From: Flavobacterium litorale | GTDB lineage: Bacteria; Bacteroidota; Bacteroidia; Flavobacteriales; Flavobacteriaceae | NCBI RefSeq assembly: GCF_019613795.1 | Contig: NZ_CP080429.1 | Location: 649,501-713,500, forward strand | DNA: 64,000 nucleotides | Reading direction: 5' to 3' | In this document: piece after piece, positions 8,728 through 17,581 of the stretch | Layout of the letters: each line of letters begins with the position of its first letter | How positions within the stretch are numbered: the stretch's first letter is position 1 | Translations under genes and position numbers: made by a program | Notes under the pieces: model-generated | Seen by the model: only the letters and a program-made list of their open reading frames with translations | Told to the model about the DNA's origin: nothing | Database searches by the model: none

Positions 8728-10155
8728 ATGAGCTGGACTGAAAAAAAATTCTATGAAACATTACTTTATGACGGAAAAATAAAAGATCAAACAATAAATT
8801 TTGGTGAAGTTGACATTGAGATTATAGGATTTACTAATGATACTATTGAATTAGTAAATTGCCATATTACAGCTAAAAATATATCCTTTAAGGATATAAA
8901 GAATCAAAATCTATCAATAAGATTTACTTCTTGTTCCCTGAACACAAAACTTAGATTCGAAAACTGCAAGTTTCAGAATTTAGAGTTTATGAATATAACT
9001 AATTTAATAGCTCTTTACATGATAGATTATGCTAGTAATGAAAAAAGTCTTTTAGAATTAAACAGATTTTACTTTTTATACGATAACGAAACTAAAGAAA
9101 CACACTTAGAAACTTATTTTTATTTTAATGGATGTAATTTTTTAAGTGAATTTTATTTAAAAAAAGTAAAACATTATGGAAGCAACTTTATTTTAGAAAA
9201 TAATGTTTTTGGTTCAAATAGTAAATATTATGAAAGCTTCTCAATCAATTCTTCAAAATTAAATAATGTTGCTATTGCTAAAAATCAATTTAAATCAATT
9301 TTCCTATTTAGGAATTGCTCTTTCACTTTTAAGATAAAAGACAAATTAAAGTATAGGAACACTATCTTTATAGAAAACGTCTTTAATAAAATAGCTTTTT
9401 CAGGTTGCAATTTTGAAGATAAGACTTCGTTTTTAGACTGTACTTTTAATGATGTCGCAAATTTTGAAAGAATAGAAAATTTAAATAATTCAAGTTTATT
9501 ATTTACAGGGTGTGAATTCTCTAAATACACCACCTTTTCGAATGCTTTGGTTAGTAGTCTATCTTTTAAGAGAACAACTTTTCACAACATAGCATCATTC
9601 CAAGAGGCAGAATTTAAAACATTAATTTTGGATAAAGTATCTTTCGAGAAATTTGCATACTTTGATGGGATAAAAATTACAAAAAGAACATGTAATAGAG
9701 CTACCTTAAGAACAATTAAACAACAGCTCCAAAGTGCCGAGAATAAAATTGATTATAACCGTTTTAGAGCTTACGAGTTAGCTGCTTATAATAAAGAACT
9801 AAAATGGAACAAGAATTTTAGAGATAAATTTATCTTAAGCGCAACGTGGCTTGCTACAGGTTTTGACTATAGCTGGATGCGGGCATTAGTATTTACGTTA
9901 CTCTCTGGATTTTTGTTTTACAGCCTATTTTTTATTTGGGAAAGCTATATGTATCCTTTTGACCTAAGTTATTGGAAAAAGTTCTTATCAGGGTATTTCA
10001 GGTTTTTATTAATTACTGATTTCTATAATCCATTAGCCAAAGAAAGAGAATTTTTAACTCATCCATTAAGCTGGTTTCTTTTCATACTAGGTAAAGTAGT
10101 AATAGCCTTTGGTATTTACGAAATGATACAGGCATTCCGCAAGTTTAAAGCATAA
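8728..10155 (+). CDS. pentapeptide-repeat-like protein with C-terminal membrane segments
   Basis: The first about 320 of 475 residues show degenerate five-residue periodicity with Phe/Leu and Cys/Asn (NCKFQNLEF, FSGCNFEDKTSFLDCTFNDVANF, FTGCEFSKYTTFSNA), the pattern of a right-handed beta-helix built from pentapeptide-like repeats. After a charged linker (RTIKQQLQSAENKIDYNRFRAYELAAYNKELK) come hydrophobic segments at about residues 385-405 and 445-465, with an aromatic stretch between. Proteins with this architecture are membrane-anchored and mostly uncharacterised; a channel-like C-terminus is possible but unproven. The gene is more AT-rich than lepA and thiL, which suggests an accessory gene. 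Confidence 0.7.
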   Translation: MSWTEKKFYETLLYDGKIKDQTINFGEVDIEIIGFTNDTIELVNCHITAKNISFKDIKNQNLSIRFTSCSLNTKLRFENCKFQNLEFMNITNLIALYMIDYASNEKSLLELNRFYFLYDNETKETHLETYFYFNGCNFLSEFYLKKVKHYGSNFILENNVFGSNSKYYESFSINSSKLNNVAIAKNQFKSIFLFRNCSFTFKIKDKLKYRNTIFIENVFNKIAFSGCNFEDKTSFLDCTFNDVANFERIENLNNSSLLFTGCEFSKYTTFSNALVSSLSFKRTTFHNIASFQEAEFKTLILDKVSFEKFAYFDGIKITKRTCNRATLRTIKQQLQSAENKIDYNRFRAYELAAYNKELKWNKNFRDKFILSATWLATGFDYSWMRALVFTLLSGFLFYSLFFIWESYMYPFDLSYWKKFLSGYFRFLLITDFYNPLAKEREFLTHPLSWFLFILGKVVIAFGIYEMIQAFRKFKA

Positions 10156-10159
10156 CAAT

Positions 10160-10267
10160 CCTGCAAGGTTTCTAAAACCTTGTAGGTATAAAAAATTACC
10201 ACTTCCCGTTACAATCCGTTAGTAATAACAGCAACAGAACCTACGAGGTTACCAAAACCTCGCAGGA
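10160..10267. repeat. two copies of dispersed palindromic repeat A
   Basis: Copies at 10160-10187 and 10240-10267. Each is an imperfect palindrome of about 28 bp: CCTGCAAGGTT, a short centre, then AACCTTGTAGGT. The second has matched changes in both arms (CGAGG/CCTCG), which keeps the pairing. The same family occurs at about 13 places in this window. Confidence 0.8.
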
Positions 10268-10327
10268 TAATAAATCCAACGGTAGTAACTTTCTAACTTT
10301 CAACTTTAAGACTTTCCAACTAATATG

Positions 10328-10335
10328 TACCTTTG
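10328..10335 (+). promoter_or_regulatory. possible -7 element for thiL
   Basis: TACCTTTG matches TAnnTTTG, with the thiL ATG 32 bases downstream. No clear TTG lies at the expected distance upstream, so this is a weak call. Confidence 0.35.
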
Positions 10336-10367
10336 CCCCTTATAAACTTTACGACTTTTAAACAACT

Positions 10368-11417
10368 ATGTTAGAAGACAAAAATCAAGAACGCACTAGC
10401 CTATCCAGCCTAGGCGAGTTTCAACTAATAGAACACCTTACTAAAGATATTGAAGCCAAACAACCTACTACCCTAAAAGGTATTGGCGACGACGGCGCAG
10501 TACTCAATTTTAAGGACAAGCGCACTGTAGTAAGCACCGATATGCTTGTAGAAGGCGTCCATTTCGACCTTGCCTATATGCCCCTAAAGCATTTGGGCTA
10601 CAAAGCCGTGGTAGTAAACCTATCGGACATTTGTGCCATGAATGCCAAACCTACGCAAATAACCGTATCCATAGCCGTATCCAATCGTTTTCCGTTAGAG
10701 GCGTTAGAGGAGCTGTATAGCGGTATCCGCTATGCTGCCCGTATATACGATGTTGACATTGTAGGGGGCGACACCACCTCATCGCAAAAAGGGATGATAC
10801 TTTCCATTACCGCCATAGGCGAATCGGAAGAAGATGATATTACCTACCGTGTAGGCGCAAACCCTACTGATCTGCTTGTTATGAGTGGCGATGTTGGAGC
10901 TGCCTATATGGGGCTACAGGTTTTGGAACGCGAAAAACAAGTATTTGAAGTTAACCCGAACAACCAACCCGATTTAGAGGCGTACGATTACCTTATTGAG
11001 CGCCAATTAAAGCCCGAAGCCCGTAAGGATGTAAAAGATCTATTAAAAGCCTTAGAGATTAAACCTACGGCAATGATTGATATTTCGGACGGGTTATCGT
11101 CGGAGATACTGCATATTTGTAAGCAAAGTAATGTGGGATGTAACCTGTACGAAAATAAAATTCCGCTCGACCCACAGCTAATAAGTGTATGCGAGGAATT
11201 TAATTTGGACAGCACTACCGTTGCCTTAAATGGTGGCGAAGATTACGAATTGCTGTTTACGATTACAATGGAAGACTTTGAGAAGATTAAAGCCAACCCC
11301 AACTTTAGTATTATTGGGCACATGACGCAAGAAAGCGAAGGCGTACACCTTATTACACGTGACGATACCAAAATTCCACTTAAAGCACGCGGATGGGATG
11401 CCGTTGACGAAGCATAA
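10368..11417 (+). CDS. thiL: thiamine-phosphate kinase
   Basis: ThiL phosphorylates thiamine monophosphate to thiamine diphosphate, the active cofactor, using ATP. This 349-residue protein shows the AIR-synthase-like fold landmarks in order: GIGDDGAVL, VSTDMLVEGVHFD, NLSDICAMNAKPTQITVSIA, VGGDTTSS for metal and nucleotide binding, MIDISDGLSSE, and NGGEDYELLFT near the C-terminus. Length is normal. It is a single gene; no other thiamine gene is nearby. Confidence 0.95.
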   Translation: MLEDKNQERTSLSSLGEFQLIEHLTKDIEAKQPTTLKGIGDDGAVLNFKDKRTVVSTDMLVEGVHFDLAYMPLKHLGYKAVVVNLSDICAMNAKPTQITVSIAVSNRFPLEALEELYSGIRYAARIYDVDIVGGDTTSSQKGMILSITAIGESEEDDITYRVGANPTDLLVMSGDVGAAYMGLQVLEREKQVFEVNPNNQPDLEAYDYLIERQLKPEARKDVKDLLKALEIKPTAMIDISDGLSSEILHICKQSNVGCNLYENKIPLDPQLISVCEEFNLDSTTVALNGGEDYELLFTITMEDFEKIKANPNFSIIGHMTQESEGVHLITRDDTKIPLKARGWDAVDEA

Positions 11418-11436
11418 TAGTGGTAAAAAAGTGACG

Positions 11437-11467
11437 AAAAAGAGATAGCAAAAGTTAGCTCTTTTTT
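11437..11467 (+). terminator. weak terminator after thiL
   Basis: AAAAAGAG (11437-11444) pairs with CTCTTTTT (11459-11466) around a 14-base loop. The T run supports termination, but the stem is AT-rich. Confidence 0.45.
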
Positions 11468-11550
11468 TGATTATGGCACAAATTAAAAAAATTAACATAC
11501 TGGTTATTAAGATTATTTAAAAATAATTTAGCTTTACCGTAAAAAAAAAG

Positions 11551-12111
11551 ATGAAAAAGATTGTTTTGTTAACTTTAATGGCTTTCGGGTTGGGTGGTTA
11601 TGCCCAAACGGAAACCGACACTACACGCGTTACAATTTTAGAGCGAAAACACGAAGTAAAGTTGGGAGCCGTAAAACTATTGGCAGGTCCTATTTTTGAG
11701 GGTACGTATGAGTACATTCATACCCGCGATTTTACTTTTGGAAGCTCTGTTTTGTATTCGTTTATTGATGGCGAAGATTATCCTGAAAACTTCTCGATAA
11801 CGCCTTTTGCACGTTTCTATTTTCAGGAATCGAAAGAATATGGCGCACAAGGTTTTTTTGTAGAAGGATTTTTAAAGTACGTAAATGGTACCGATTTTGA
11901 CAACCGTTATTTTCCTGAAGACAACAGTTATCGAGATGTGGAGCGCGATTTTAATACGGCTGCCGTAGGGCTAAGTTTAGGTAAAAAATGGATAAACAAT
12001 ACGGGTTTCGTATTCGAAATTCTTATAGGTGGTGGGCGTAATTTTGCTGGCGACGATTTTGCTCCCGATGCTGTTTTCCGTGGCGATTTTAATATTGGTT
12101 ACCGATTTTAA
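11551..12111 (+). CDS. outer-membrane beta-barrel-type protein, 186 aa
   Basis: A signal peptide (MKKIVLLTLMAFGLGGYAQ) is followed by alternating polar and aromatic strands (TYEYIHTRDFTFGSSVLYSF, FSITPFARFYF, GFFVEGFLKY, TAAVGLSLGKKWI, GFVFEILIGGG) and ends with a terminal aromatic strand, FNIGYRF. This is the pattern of a small outer-membrane beta-barrel of the DUF3575-like group in Bacteroidetes. Function unknown. It has its own terminator downstream and is probably transcribed alone. Confidence 0.75.
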   Translation: MKKIVLLTLMAFGLGGYAQTETDTTRVTILERKHEVKLGAVKLLAGPIFEGTYEYIHTRDFTFGSSVLYSFIDGEDYPENFSITPFARFYFQESKEYGAQGFFVEGFLKYVNGTDFDNRYFPEDNSYRDVERDFNTAAVGLSLGKKWINNTGFVFEILIGGGRNFAGDDFAPDAVFRGDFNIGYRF

Positions 12112-12116
12112 GTATA

Positions 12117-12144
12117 AAAAAGCCTCCAAAACGGAGGTTTTTTT
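12117..12144 (+). terminator. Rho-independent terminator
   Basis: CCTCC/GGAGG with loop AAAAC, flanked by A and T runs, 6 bases after the stop of the outer-membrane protein gene. Confidence 0.8.
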
Positions 12145-12375
12145 ATGTTGTATTATAAGATTACTTCGTCGTTCCTCCTCGCAATGACGTACGGTATGTC
12201 ATCGCGAGTGTAGTGCAACGGAATGTGGCGATCTATTTTATTCGTTTTAGTAAATCGTTTTACAATAAATGATAGCGACTACAGATTGCTTTGTCGTTCC
12301 TCCTCGTAATGACGTGCATTGTGTCATTGCGAGTGTAGTTGTAACTGGGCTTAGTAATCCATATTATCACTACGC
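12145..12375. repeat. two copies of dispersed repeat B (ATTGCGAG family)
   Basis: This gap holds two related elements, about 12160-12236 and 12282-12340. Each has an arm like CTTCGTCGTTCCTCCTCGC followed by AATGAC, then a spacer, then an inverted arm GTCAT(T/C)GCGAGTGTAG. The arms would form a long hairpin. No gene is present. Confidence 0.7.
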
Positions 12376-12407
12376 AAAAAATGCCTCCATAATATGGAGG
12401 CATTTTT
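12376..12407 (-). terminator. terminator of glyS
   Basis: A long perfect stem ATGCCTCCAT/ATGGAGGCAT with loop AAT is flanked by A and T runs; on the minus strand it follows the glyS stop at 12426. It is bidirectional by sequence. Confidence 0.8.
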
Positions 12408-12425
12408 ATATCGAAAAGTAAATTA

Positions 12426-13967
12426 CTACATCTTCATTAACCAGTTGCGTACCGAAACCTCGTCATCAATAATGTTACGGAGTTCGGTTATGGCAACCCT
12501 ATCCTGTGCCATCGTATCGCGGTGGCGTATGGTTACGGTTTTATCTTCCAACGTTTGATGATCTACAGTAATACAAAAGGGGGTACCCAGGGCATCTTGC
12601 CTGCGGTAGCGGCGTCCTACGGCATCTTTCTCATCGTAGGCTACATTAAAGTCCCATTTAAGGTCATCAATAATTTCACGCGCTACATCGGGTAAACCGT
12701 CTTTTTTTACCAATGGCAGTACGGCTGCTTTGGTTGGGGCTAGTACAGCTGGCAAACGCAATACGGTACGTGTAGAGCCATCTTCTAACGTTTCCTCTTG
12801 CAAGGCAGTAGCAAATACAGCAAGGAACATTCTGTCCAATCCTATAGAGGTTTCTACTACGTAAGGCACGTAGTTTTTATTGAGTTCGGCATCAAAAAAC
12901 TGTAGTTTTTTACCCGAGTGTTCTTCATGCGCTTTCAAGTCGAAATCCGTACGGGAATGGATACCCTCTAGCTCTTTAAACCCGAATGGGAAGTTAAATT
13001 CAATATCGGCAGCAGCATTGGCGTAGTGCGCTAGTTTTTCGTGGTCGTGAAAACGGTAGTTCTCCTTGCCCAAGCCTAACGACATGTGCCATTTTAAACG
13101 GTTTTCTTTCCAGTAATCGTACCACTTCATTTCATCGCCCGGGCGTACAAAAAACTGCATTTCCATCTGTTCAAATTCACGCATACGGAAAATAAACTGG
13201 CGCGCCACAATTTCGTTACGGAAGGCTTTACCCGTTTGGGCAATACCAAAAGGTATTTTCATCCTGCCCGTTTTTTGCACATTAGCAAAGTTTACAAATA
13301 TACCTTGTGCCGTTTCGGGGCGTAGGTATAAATCCATGGCATGGGCAGCCTCTGCGCCTAGTTTTGTACCAAACATTAGGTTAAATTGGCGTACTTCTGT
13401 CCAGTTTTTGCTTCCCGTTTCGGGGTCGGCAATACCAAGCTCCTCAATAAGGGCTTTAACATCGGTAAGGTCTTCCGCTTCTAACGAGCGTGCCATACGC
13501 TCTAAAATTTCTTTCTTTTTGCTCAAATAACCTACAACGCGCGGGTTGGTCGTTACAAACTCTTCCTCGTTAAAGGCTTCGCCAAAGCGTTTTTGTGCTT
13601 TTTCTATTTCTTTTTGGGCTTTAATGTTTAGTTTTTCGGCATAATCCTCAACCAATACATCGGCTCTGTATCGTTTTTTACTGTCTTTATTATCAATTAA
13701 AGGGTCGTTAAACGCCTCGGTATGCCCCGATGCTTTCCATGTGGTAGGGTGCATAAATATAGCGGCATCTATACCCACTATATTTTCGTGCATTTGCACC
13801 ATTGCTTTCCACCAATAATCGCGGATGTTCTTTTTTAACTCGGCACCATTCTGCCCATAGTCATACACTGCGCTTAAACCATCATATATTTCGCTGGACT
13901 GGAAAATGTATCCATATTCTTTTGCGTGCGAAATTACATTCTTAAAAATATCGTCTTGTTTTGCCAT
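12426..13967 (-). CDS. glyS: glycine--tRNA ligase (single-chain, dimeric type)
   Basis: The 513-residue class II synthetase charges tRNA-Gly. It begins with KQDDIFKNVISHAKEYGYIFQSSEIYDGLSAVYDYG, read as landmarks GYIFQSSEIYDG and YDYGQNGAELK. Class II motif 2 lies at RNEIVARQFIFRMREFEQME, and motif 3 at ETSIGLDRMFLA. The C-terminal anticodon-binding domain includes RRYRRQDALGTPFCITVD. This is the single-subunit enzyme, not the alpha-beta type. A -7-like TATTTTTG lies only 4-5 bases before the ATG (13972-13979). Confidence 0.96.
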   Translation of the reverse strand: MAKQDDIFKNVISHAKEYGYIFQSSEIYDGLSAVYDYGQNGAELKKNIRDYWWKAMVQMHENIVGIDAAIFMHPTTWKASGHTEAFNDPLIDNKDSKKRYRADVLVEDYAEKLNIKAQKEIEKAQKRFGEAFNEEEFVTTNPRVVGYLSKKKEILERMARSLEAEDLTDVKALIEELGIADPETGSKNWTEVRQFNLMFGTKLGAEAAHAMDLYLRPETAQGIFVNFANVQKTGRMKIPFGIAQTGKAFRNEIVARQFIFRMREFEQMEMQFFVRPGDEMKWYDYWKENRLKWHMSLGLGKENYRFHDHEKLAHYANAAADIEFNFPFGFKELEGIHSRTDFDLKAHEEHSGKKLQFFDAELNKNYVPYVVETSIGLDRMFLAVFATALQEETLEDGSTRTVLRLPAVLAPTKAAVLPLVKKDGLPDVAREIIDDLKWDFNVAYDEKDAVGRRYRRQDALGTPFCITVDHQTLEDKTVTIRHRDTMAQDRVAITELRNIIDDEVSVRNWLMKM

Positions 13968-13971
13968 GCCA

Positions 13972-13979
13972 CAAAAATA
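13972..13979 (-). promoter_or_regulatory. possible -7 element abutting the glyS start
   Basis: On the minus strand TATTTTTG ends 4 bases before the glyS ATG. If used, the transcript would have almost no leader. No matching TTG was confirmed, so the call is tentative. Confidence 0.3.
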
Positions 13980-14039
13980 TAAAAAGCGATTATAATCGGG
14001 GCAGTTAAGGCAGCATAAAAACGCACTTAATTTGTGTAT

Positions 14040-14325
14040 CCTGCAAGGTTTTAAAAACCTTGTAGGTGTTTAGTGCAAACTATAGAATATAGAAAGACCT
14101 ACAAGGTGTGCTAGAACCTTATAGAAAAGGAGTTATACTATTTTCTTACTAAGATTGTAGTGCAACTTACAAGTCAATAAATCCCTTGTAGTTTCGTTAA
14201 AGAGCTACATACAATTCAAAAAACTTTCATTTTATATCCCTTCATGGTTTTAAAAACCTTGTAGGTGTTAGTATGTGAATTTACGAGGTAATGAATACCT
14301 ACAAGGTCTTGTAGCCCTTGCAGGA
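14040..14325. repeat. cluster of four copies of palindromic repeat A
   Basis: The 409-base gap 13968-14376 holds no gene. Copies lie at 14040-14067 (intact), 14098-14125 (decayed), 14238-14267 (one arm damaged) and 14297-14325 (decayed), at spacings of about 60-140 bases. The arms are variants of CCTACAAGG and CCTTGTAGG. Spacing and sequence between copies are irregular, so it is not a CRISPR. Confidence 0.75.
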
Positions 14326-14376
14326 AAAACAACGCTATTTTTTATATCTTTAAAACCCACTATTTAATTACGCTAT

Positions 14377-15063
14377 ATGCTAAAAAGTCTTGCTGCGTTA
14401 CTATTCCCAAAAACCTGTGCGGGCTGTGCTAGTACCCTATCGGGTGGCGAGTCTATTATTTGCACAACATGCAGCCACCAAATGCCCTATACGCAACACC
14501 ACGAAATAGCCGAAAACGAAATTTTTAAACGGTTTTATGGCAGGTTGCCTTTGCAGTATGCATCGGCATTGGTGTATTTTAACAAACGGGGCATTGTACA
14601 ACAGCTTATACACAGCCTAAAATACAAAGGGCAACAGGATATTGGTACCCTTATGGGGCAATGGTATGTACCCTATTTACAACAAGTAACAGTATTACAA
14701 ACCGTAACCGATGTTGTACCCGTGCCACTCCACCCTAAAAAACTTCGCGAACGCGGTTACAACCAAGTTGATGCTTTTGCTAAAACCATTGCACAAGGGC
14801 TAAACGCCAATTACAATACCACTACTTTAGTACGTACTACCTATACCAAAACACAAACCAAAAAGAACTTGGCAAACCGTGCCAGCATTATAGGCAGTGC
14901 ATTTGATGTGGCGTACAACGAAACTACACCAACAAGCAAACACTTTTTGCTAATAGACGACGTTATGACTACGGGTGCAACCCTAGAGGCATGCGGAAAA
15001 GCCATCCTAAAAATACCAAACAGCACCCTAAGTATTGTTACTATAGCGTACACCCACATTTAA
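14377..15063 (+). CDS. ComF family protein (phosphoribosyltransferase-like)
   Basis: In this 228-residue protein the N-terminus carries a four-cysteine zinc site (CAGCASTLSGGESIICTTC, residues 13-31), followed by the ComF core: VVPVPLHPKKLRERGYNQ (about 119-136) and the PRPP-binding loop LLIDDVMTTGATLEAC (about 193-208). Homologues (ComFC, GntX) take part in DNA uptake or processing in competent bacteria; the biochemical role is not settled. The gene starts a plus-strand pair with the Ig-like lipoprotein. Confidence 0.88.
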   Translation: MLKSLAALLFPKTCAGCASTLSGGESIICTTCSHQMPYTQHHEIAENEIFKRFYGRLPLQYASALVYFNKRGIVQQLIHSLKYKGQQDIGTLMGQWYVPYLQQVTVLQTVTDVVPVPLHPKKLRERGYNQVDAFAKTIAQGLNANYNTTTLVRTTYTKTQTKKNLANRASIIGSAFDVAYNETTPTSKHFLLIDDVMTTGATLEACGKAILKIPNSTLSIVTIAYTHI

Positions 15064-15127
15064 ATTTTAAAAAACATTTCTGTTACACTAAATATAATTG
15101 TTATTTTGTGCTGTTAAAGAATACACT

Positions 15128-16756
15128 ATGCCGAAGAACAGCTTACTGCTTTACGCATTTTTTATAACCATGGTAGTAACGGTATGTACCAGTTGCGCCA
15201 AACGTGGCTCTATAACAGGAGGTGCAAAAGATACCATTCCGCCGAGTATTGTACGTAGCTCGCCCCGTAACATGAGTACCGAGTTTAGGGGTAACGAAAT
15301 TCGTATTGATTTTGATGAGTACGTTAAAATTAAAAACGCTAACAAACAGCTCATTATATCGCCACCTATGGAAACCGCGCCTATTATTACCCCAACAGGT
15401 AGCGCAAGCAAGTACATTAGGATAAAAATACGCGATACCCTACAACCCAATACCACCTACAGTTTTAATTTTGGGCAAAGTATTACCGATAATAACGAAG
15501 GTAACCCCTACTCGCAATTTCGTTTTGTATTCTCCACAGGTACGTATATCGACTCTTTACGCCTTGACGGCAGAATTAAAGATGCACAAAGCCAAAAAGC
15601 CGACGATTTTGTAACCGTTATGCTATACGAGGATAACGAAACGTATAACGATTCTACAGTATTTAACGAACGACCACGTTACGTTACCAATACGCTAGAT
15701 AGTATGGTGGTGTTCTCCTTACAAAACCTAAAAAAAGGTAAGTATCATTTATTTGCCTTAAAGGACGAAAATAACAATTATCGTTACGACCCTAAATCGG
15801 ATAAAATAGGCTTTTTACCGTATACCATTACTGTACCTAACGATACTATTTACGAGCTAGAACTCTTTAAAGAGCAACTACCTTTTGAGGCGAAAAGACC
15901 CAAACAAGCATCGTCCAACAGGTTGTATGCAGGCTTTGCAGGAACGCCCAAAGCAGAAGATATAAAAATTACTGTTGCCGACGCTGCCACTAACGAGCCT
16001 ATAAAAACCATTACTACCGTTTTAAAGGATAAAGATTCGGTACAGGTGTGGCTACCCCGTAACATTACTACCGACTCGTTAAAGGTAAATATGGCGTATC
16101 GGGATTCGATTAACGATTTTACGATGCGCTTTAAGGAGATGAAAGCCGCCGACTCACTATCGGTAAACGCGTTGCAAACAGGAACGCTCCATTTTCGAGA
16201 AAAATTCACTTTAAAAACCACTACGCCACTAACTGCTATAGACAGTACCAAGATAAGCCTCATCCAAAAAGATTCTGCCAACGTACCTTTTACGTATGCC
16301 TACGATGATTTTAAACAGGAGTTGAAGTTCGATTTTGAAAAGGAGGAAGAACAGCAATACACCTTTACCTTACTACCAGGTGCGTTACGCGATTTTTACG
16401 ACACCGAGAATGATACATTAACCTACAGGCTTAAAACAACGCTGTTGAGCGATTATGGTAACCTACGGGTAAAACTTACTAACGCCGACCGTTTCCCGTT
16501 GCTGTTGCAAATAACCAACGCTAAAGAGGAGGTACAGGCAGCATACTACTCGGAGGGCGAAACCGAAATTAATTTTGATGGTATACTCCCCACCCAATAC
16601 CTATTACGCGTTATTTACGATGATAACAAAAATGGCAAATGGGACACAGGTAACTACCTCCAAAAAATACAACCCGAACAAATTATTTACTTTACGAAAC
16701 CTATAGATGTACGGGCAAACTGGGATGTCAACCAAGTATTTAATCTTGCAGAGTAA
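15128..16756 (+). CDS. Ig-like domain-containing lipoprotein
   Basis: The ATG at 15128 is chosen because it puts a good signal peptide (MPKNSLLLYAFFITMVVTVCTSC) in place with lipobox VCTSC; an upstream in-frame TTG at 15098 would add ten residues of the leader. After Cys comes a bacterial Ig-like domain of the SbsA type (about residues 38-140; DTIPPSIVRSSPRNMS, NTTYSFNFGQSITDNNEGN, FRFVFSTG). The remaining 400 residues are beta-rich repeats ending with IYDDNKNGKWDTGNYL. Such proteins are common in Bacteroidetes and of unknown function. Its 3' end overlaps the convergent nitrilase gene by 17 bases. Confidence 0.85.
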   Translation: MPKNSLLLYAFFITMVVTVCTSCAKRGSITGGAKDTIPPSIVRSSPRNMSTEFRGNEIRIDFDEYVKIKNANKQLIISPPMETAPIITPTGSASKYIRIKIRDTLQPNTTYSFNFGQSITDNNEGNPYSQFRFVFSTGTYIDSLRLDGRIKDAQSQKADDFVTVMLYEDNETYNDSTVFNERPRYVTNTLDSMVVFSLQNLKKGKYHLFALKDENNNYRYDPKSDKIGFLPYTITVPNDTIYELELFKEQLPFEAKRPKQASSNRLYAGFAGTPKAEDIKITVADAATNEPIKTITTVLKDKDSVQVWLPRNITTDSLKVNMAYRDSINDFTMRFKEMKAADSLSVNALQTGTLHFREKFTLKTTTPLTAIDSTKISLIQKDSANVPFTYAYDDFKQELKFDFEKEEEQQYTFTLLPGALRDFYDTENDTLTYRLKTTLLSDYGNLRVKLTNADRFPLLLQITNAKEEVQAAYYSEGETEINFDGILPTQYLLRVIYDDNKNGKWDTGNYLQKIQPEQIIYFTKPIDVRANWDVNQVFNLAE

Positions 16757-17504
16757 AACTATCCCTATCGTTTAAAAAGCCAAATTTTGCACGGGCTTTA
16801 TCTTGTAATTCTTTATCAAGGGTTACAGTAAACACACCCTCTTTTTCTGTAGGCGGCATAACATAATTTCCCATAGCAGCTACCACCTGCGAGTGCCCGT
16901 TGTGTGGGTAACCATTGTTATCTTCGCCCACTCGGTTAACGCCTATGGTGTAGCACATATTCTCTATAGCACGGGCGCGTAACAGGGCATCCCAAGCAGC
17001 TATGCGTATTTTAGGCCAATTGGCAACGTACAGTAGTAAATCATAATCTTCGGTATTGCGTGCAAAAACAGGAAAACGAAGGTCGTAGCATATTAGCGGG
17101 CATATTTTCCAACCTTTATATTCCAAAACCAACTTATCAATACCTGCGGTGTAGTGTTCCTCTTCGCCCGCAAGGGTAAATAAATGGCGTTTATTGTAGA
17201 TTTTATATTCCCCGTTTGGGTACACAAAAAACAAACGGTTATAATACTTGCCATTCTCTTTAATGGCTAAGCTACCTGTTACAGCACAATTTTTTTGTAT
17301 TGCTATTTCCTGCATCCATTGCACCGATGTTCCGGTGGTAGCTTCTGCTACCTTTTCGGGTTGCATAGTAAATCCTGTGGCAAACATTTCGGGGAGTACT
17401 ATTACATCAGTAGCCGCAATAATATTAATTTTTTCCGTAAGATTATCCCGATTGGCTTGGGGGTTCTCCCATACTAAAGGCTGTTGGATTAAAGTAATTT
17501 TCAT
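16740..17504 (-). CDS. nitrilase superfamily amidohydrolase (omega-amidase type)
   Basis: The 254-residue protein carries the complete Glu-Lys-Cys triad of the carbon-nitrogen hydrolase family: Glu in VLPEMFATGF (about residue 40), Lys in YNKRHLF, and Cys in CPLICYDLRFP. The short length and the motif around Cys resemble YafV and omega-amidase, which hydrolyse alpha-ketoglutaramate and alpha-ketosuccinamate in glutamine and methionine salvage. Substrate assignment is by family resemblance. It is convergent with, and overlaps, the lipoprotein gene. Confidence 0.88.
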   Translation of the reverse strand: MKITLIQQPLVWENPQANRDNLTEKINIIAATDVIVLPEMFATGFTMQPEKVAEATTGTSVQWMQEIAIQKNCAVTGSLAIKENGKYYNRLFFVYPNGEYKIYNKRHLFTLAGEEEHYTAGIDKLVLEYKGWKICPLICYDLRFPVFARNTEDYDLLLYVANWPKIRIAAWDALLRARAIENMCYTIGVNRVGEDNNGYPHNGHSQVVAAMGNYVMPPTEKEGVFTVTLDKELQDKARAKFGFLNDRDSFTLQD

Positions 17505-17581
17505 GCTGTCTGTTAATGTAATTTATTTTATAAATTTAGATAAAACCAACTATAAAAATGGAATATCTATTAAGTATAGCA

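Noticed and set aside
14040..14325. CRISPR-like repeat cluster
   Set aside because: The four palindromic copies are diverged, spaced irregularly (about 30-140 bases) and found elsewhere in the window singly.
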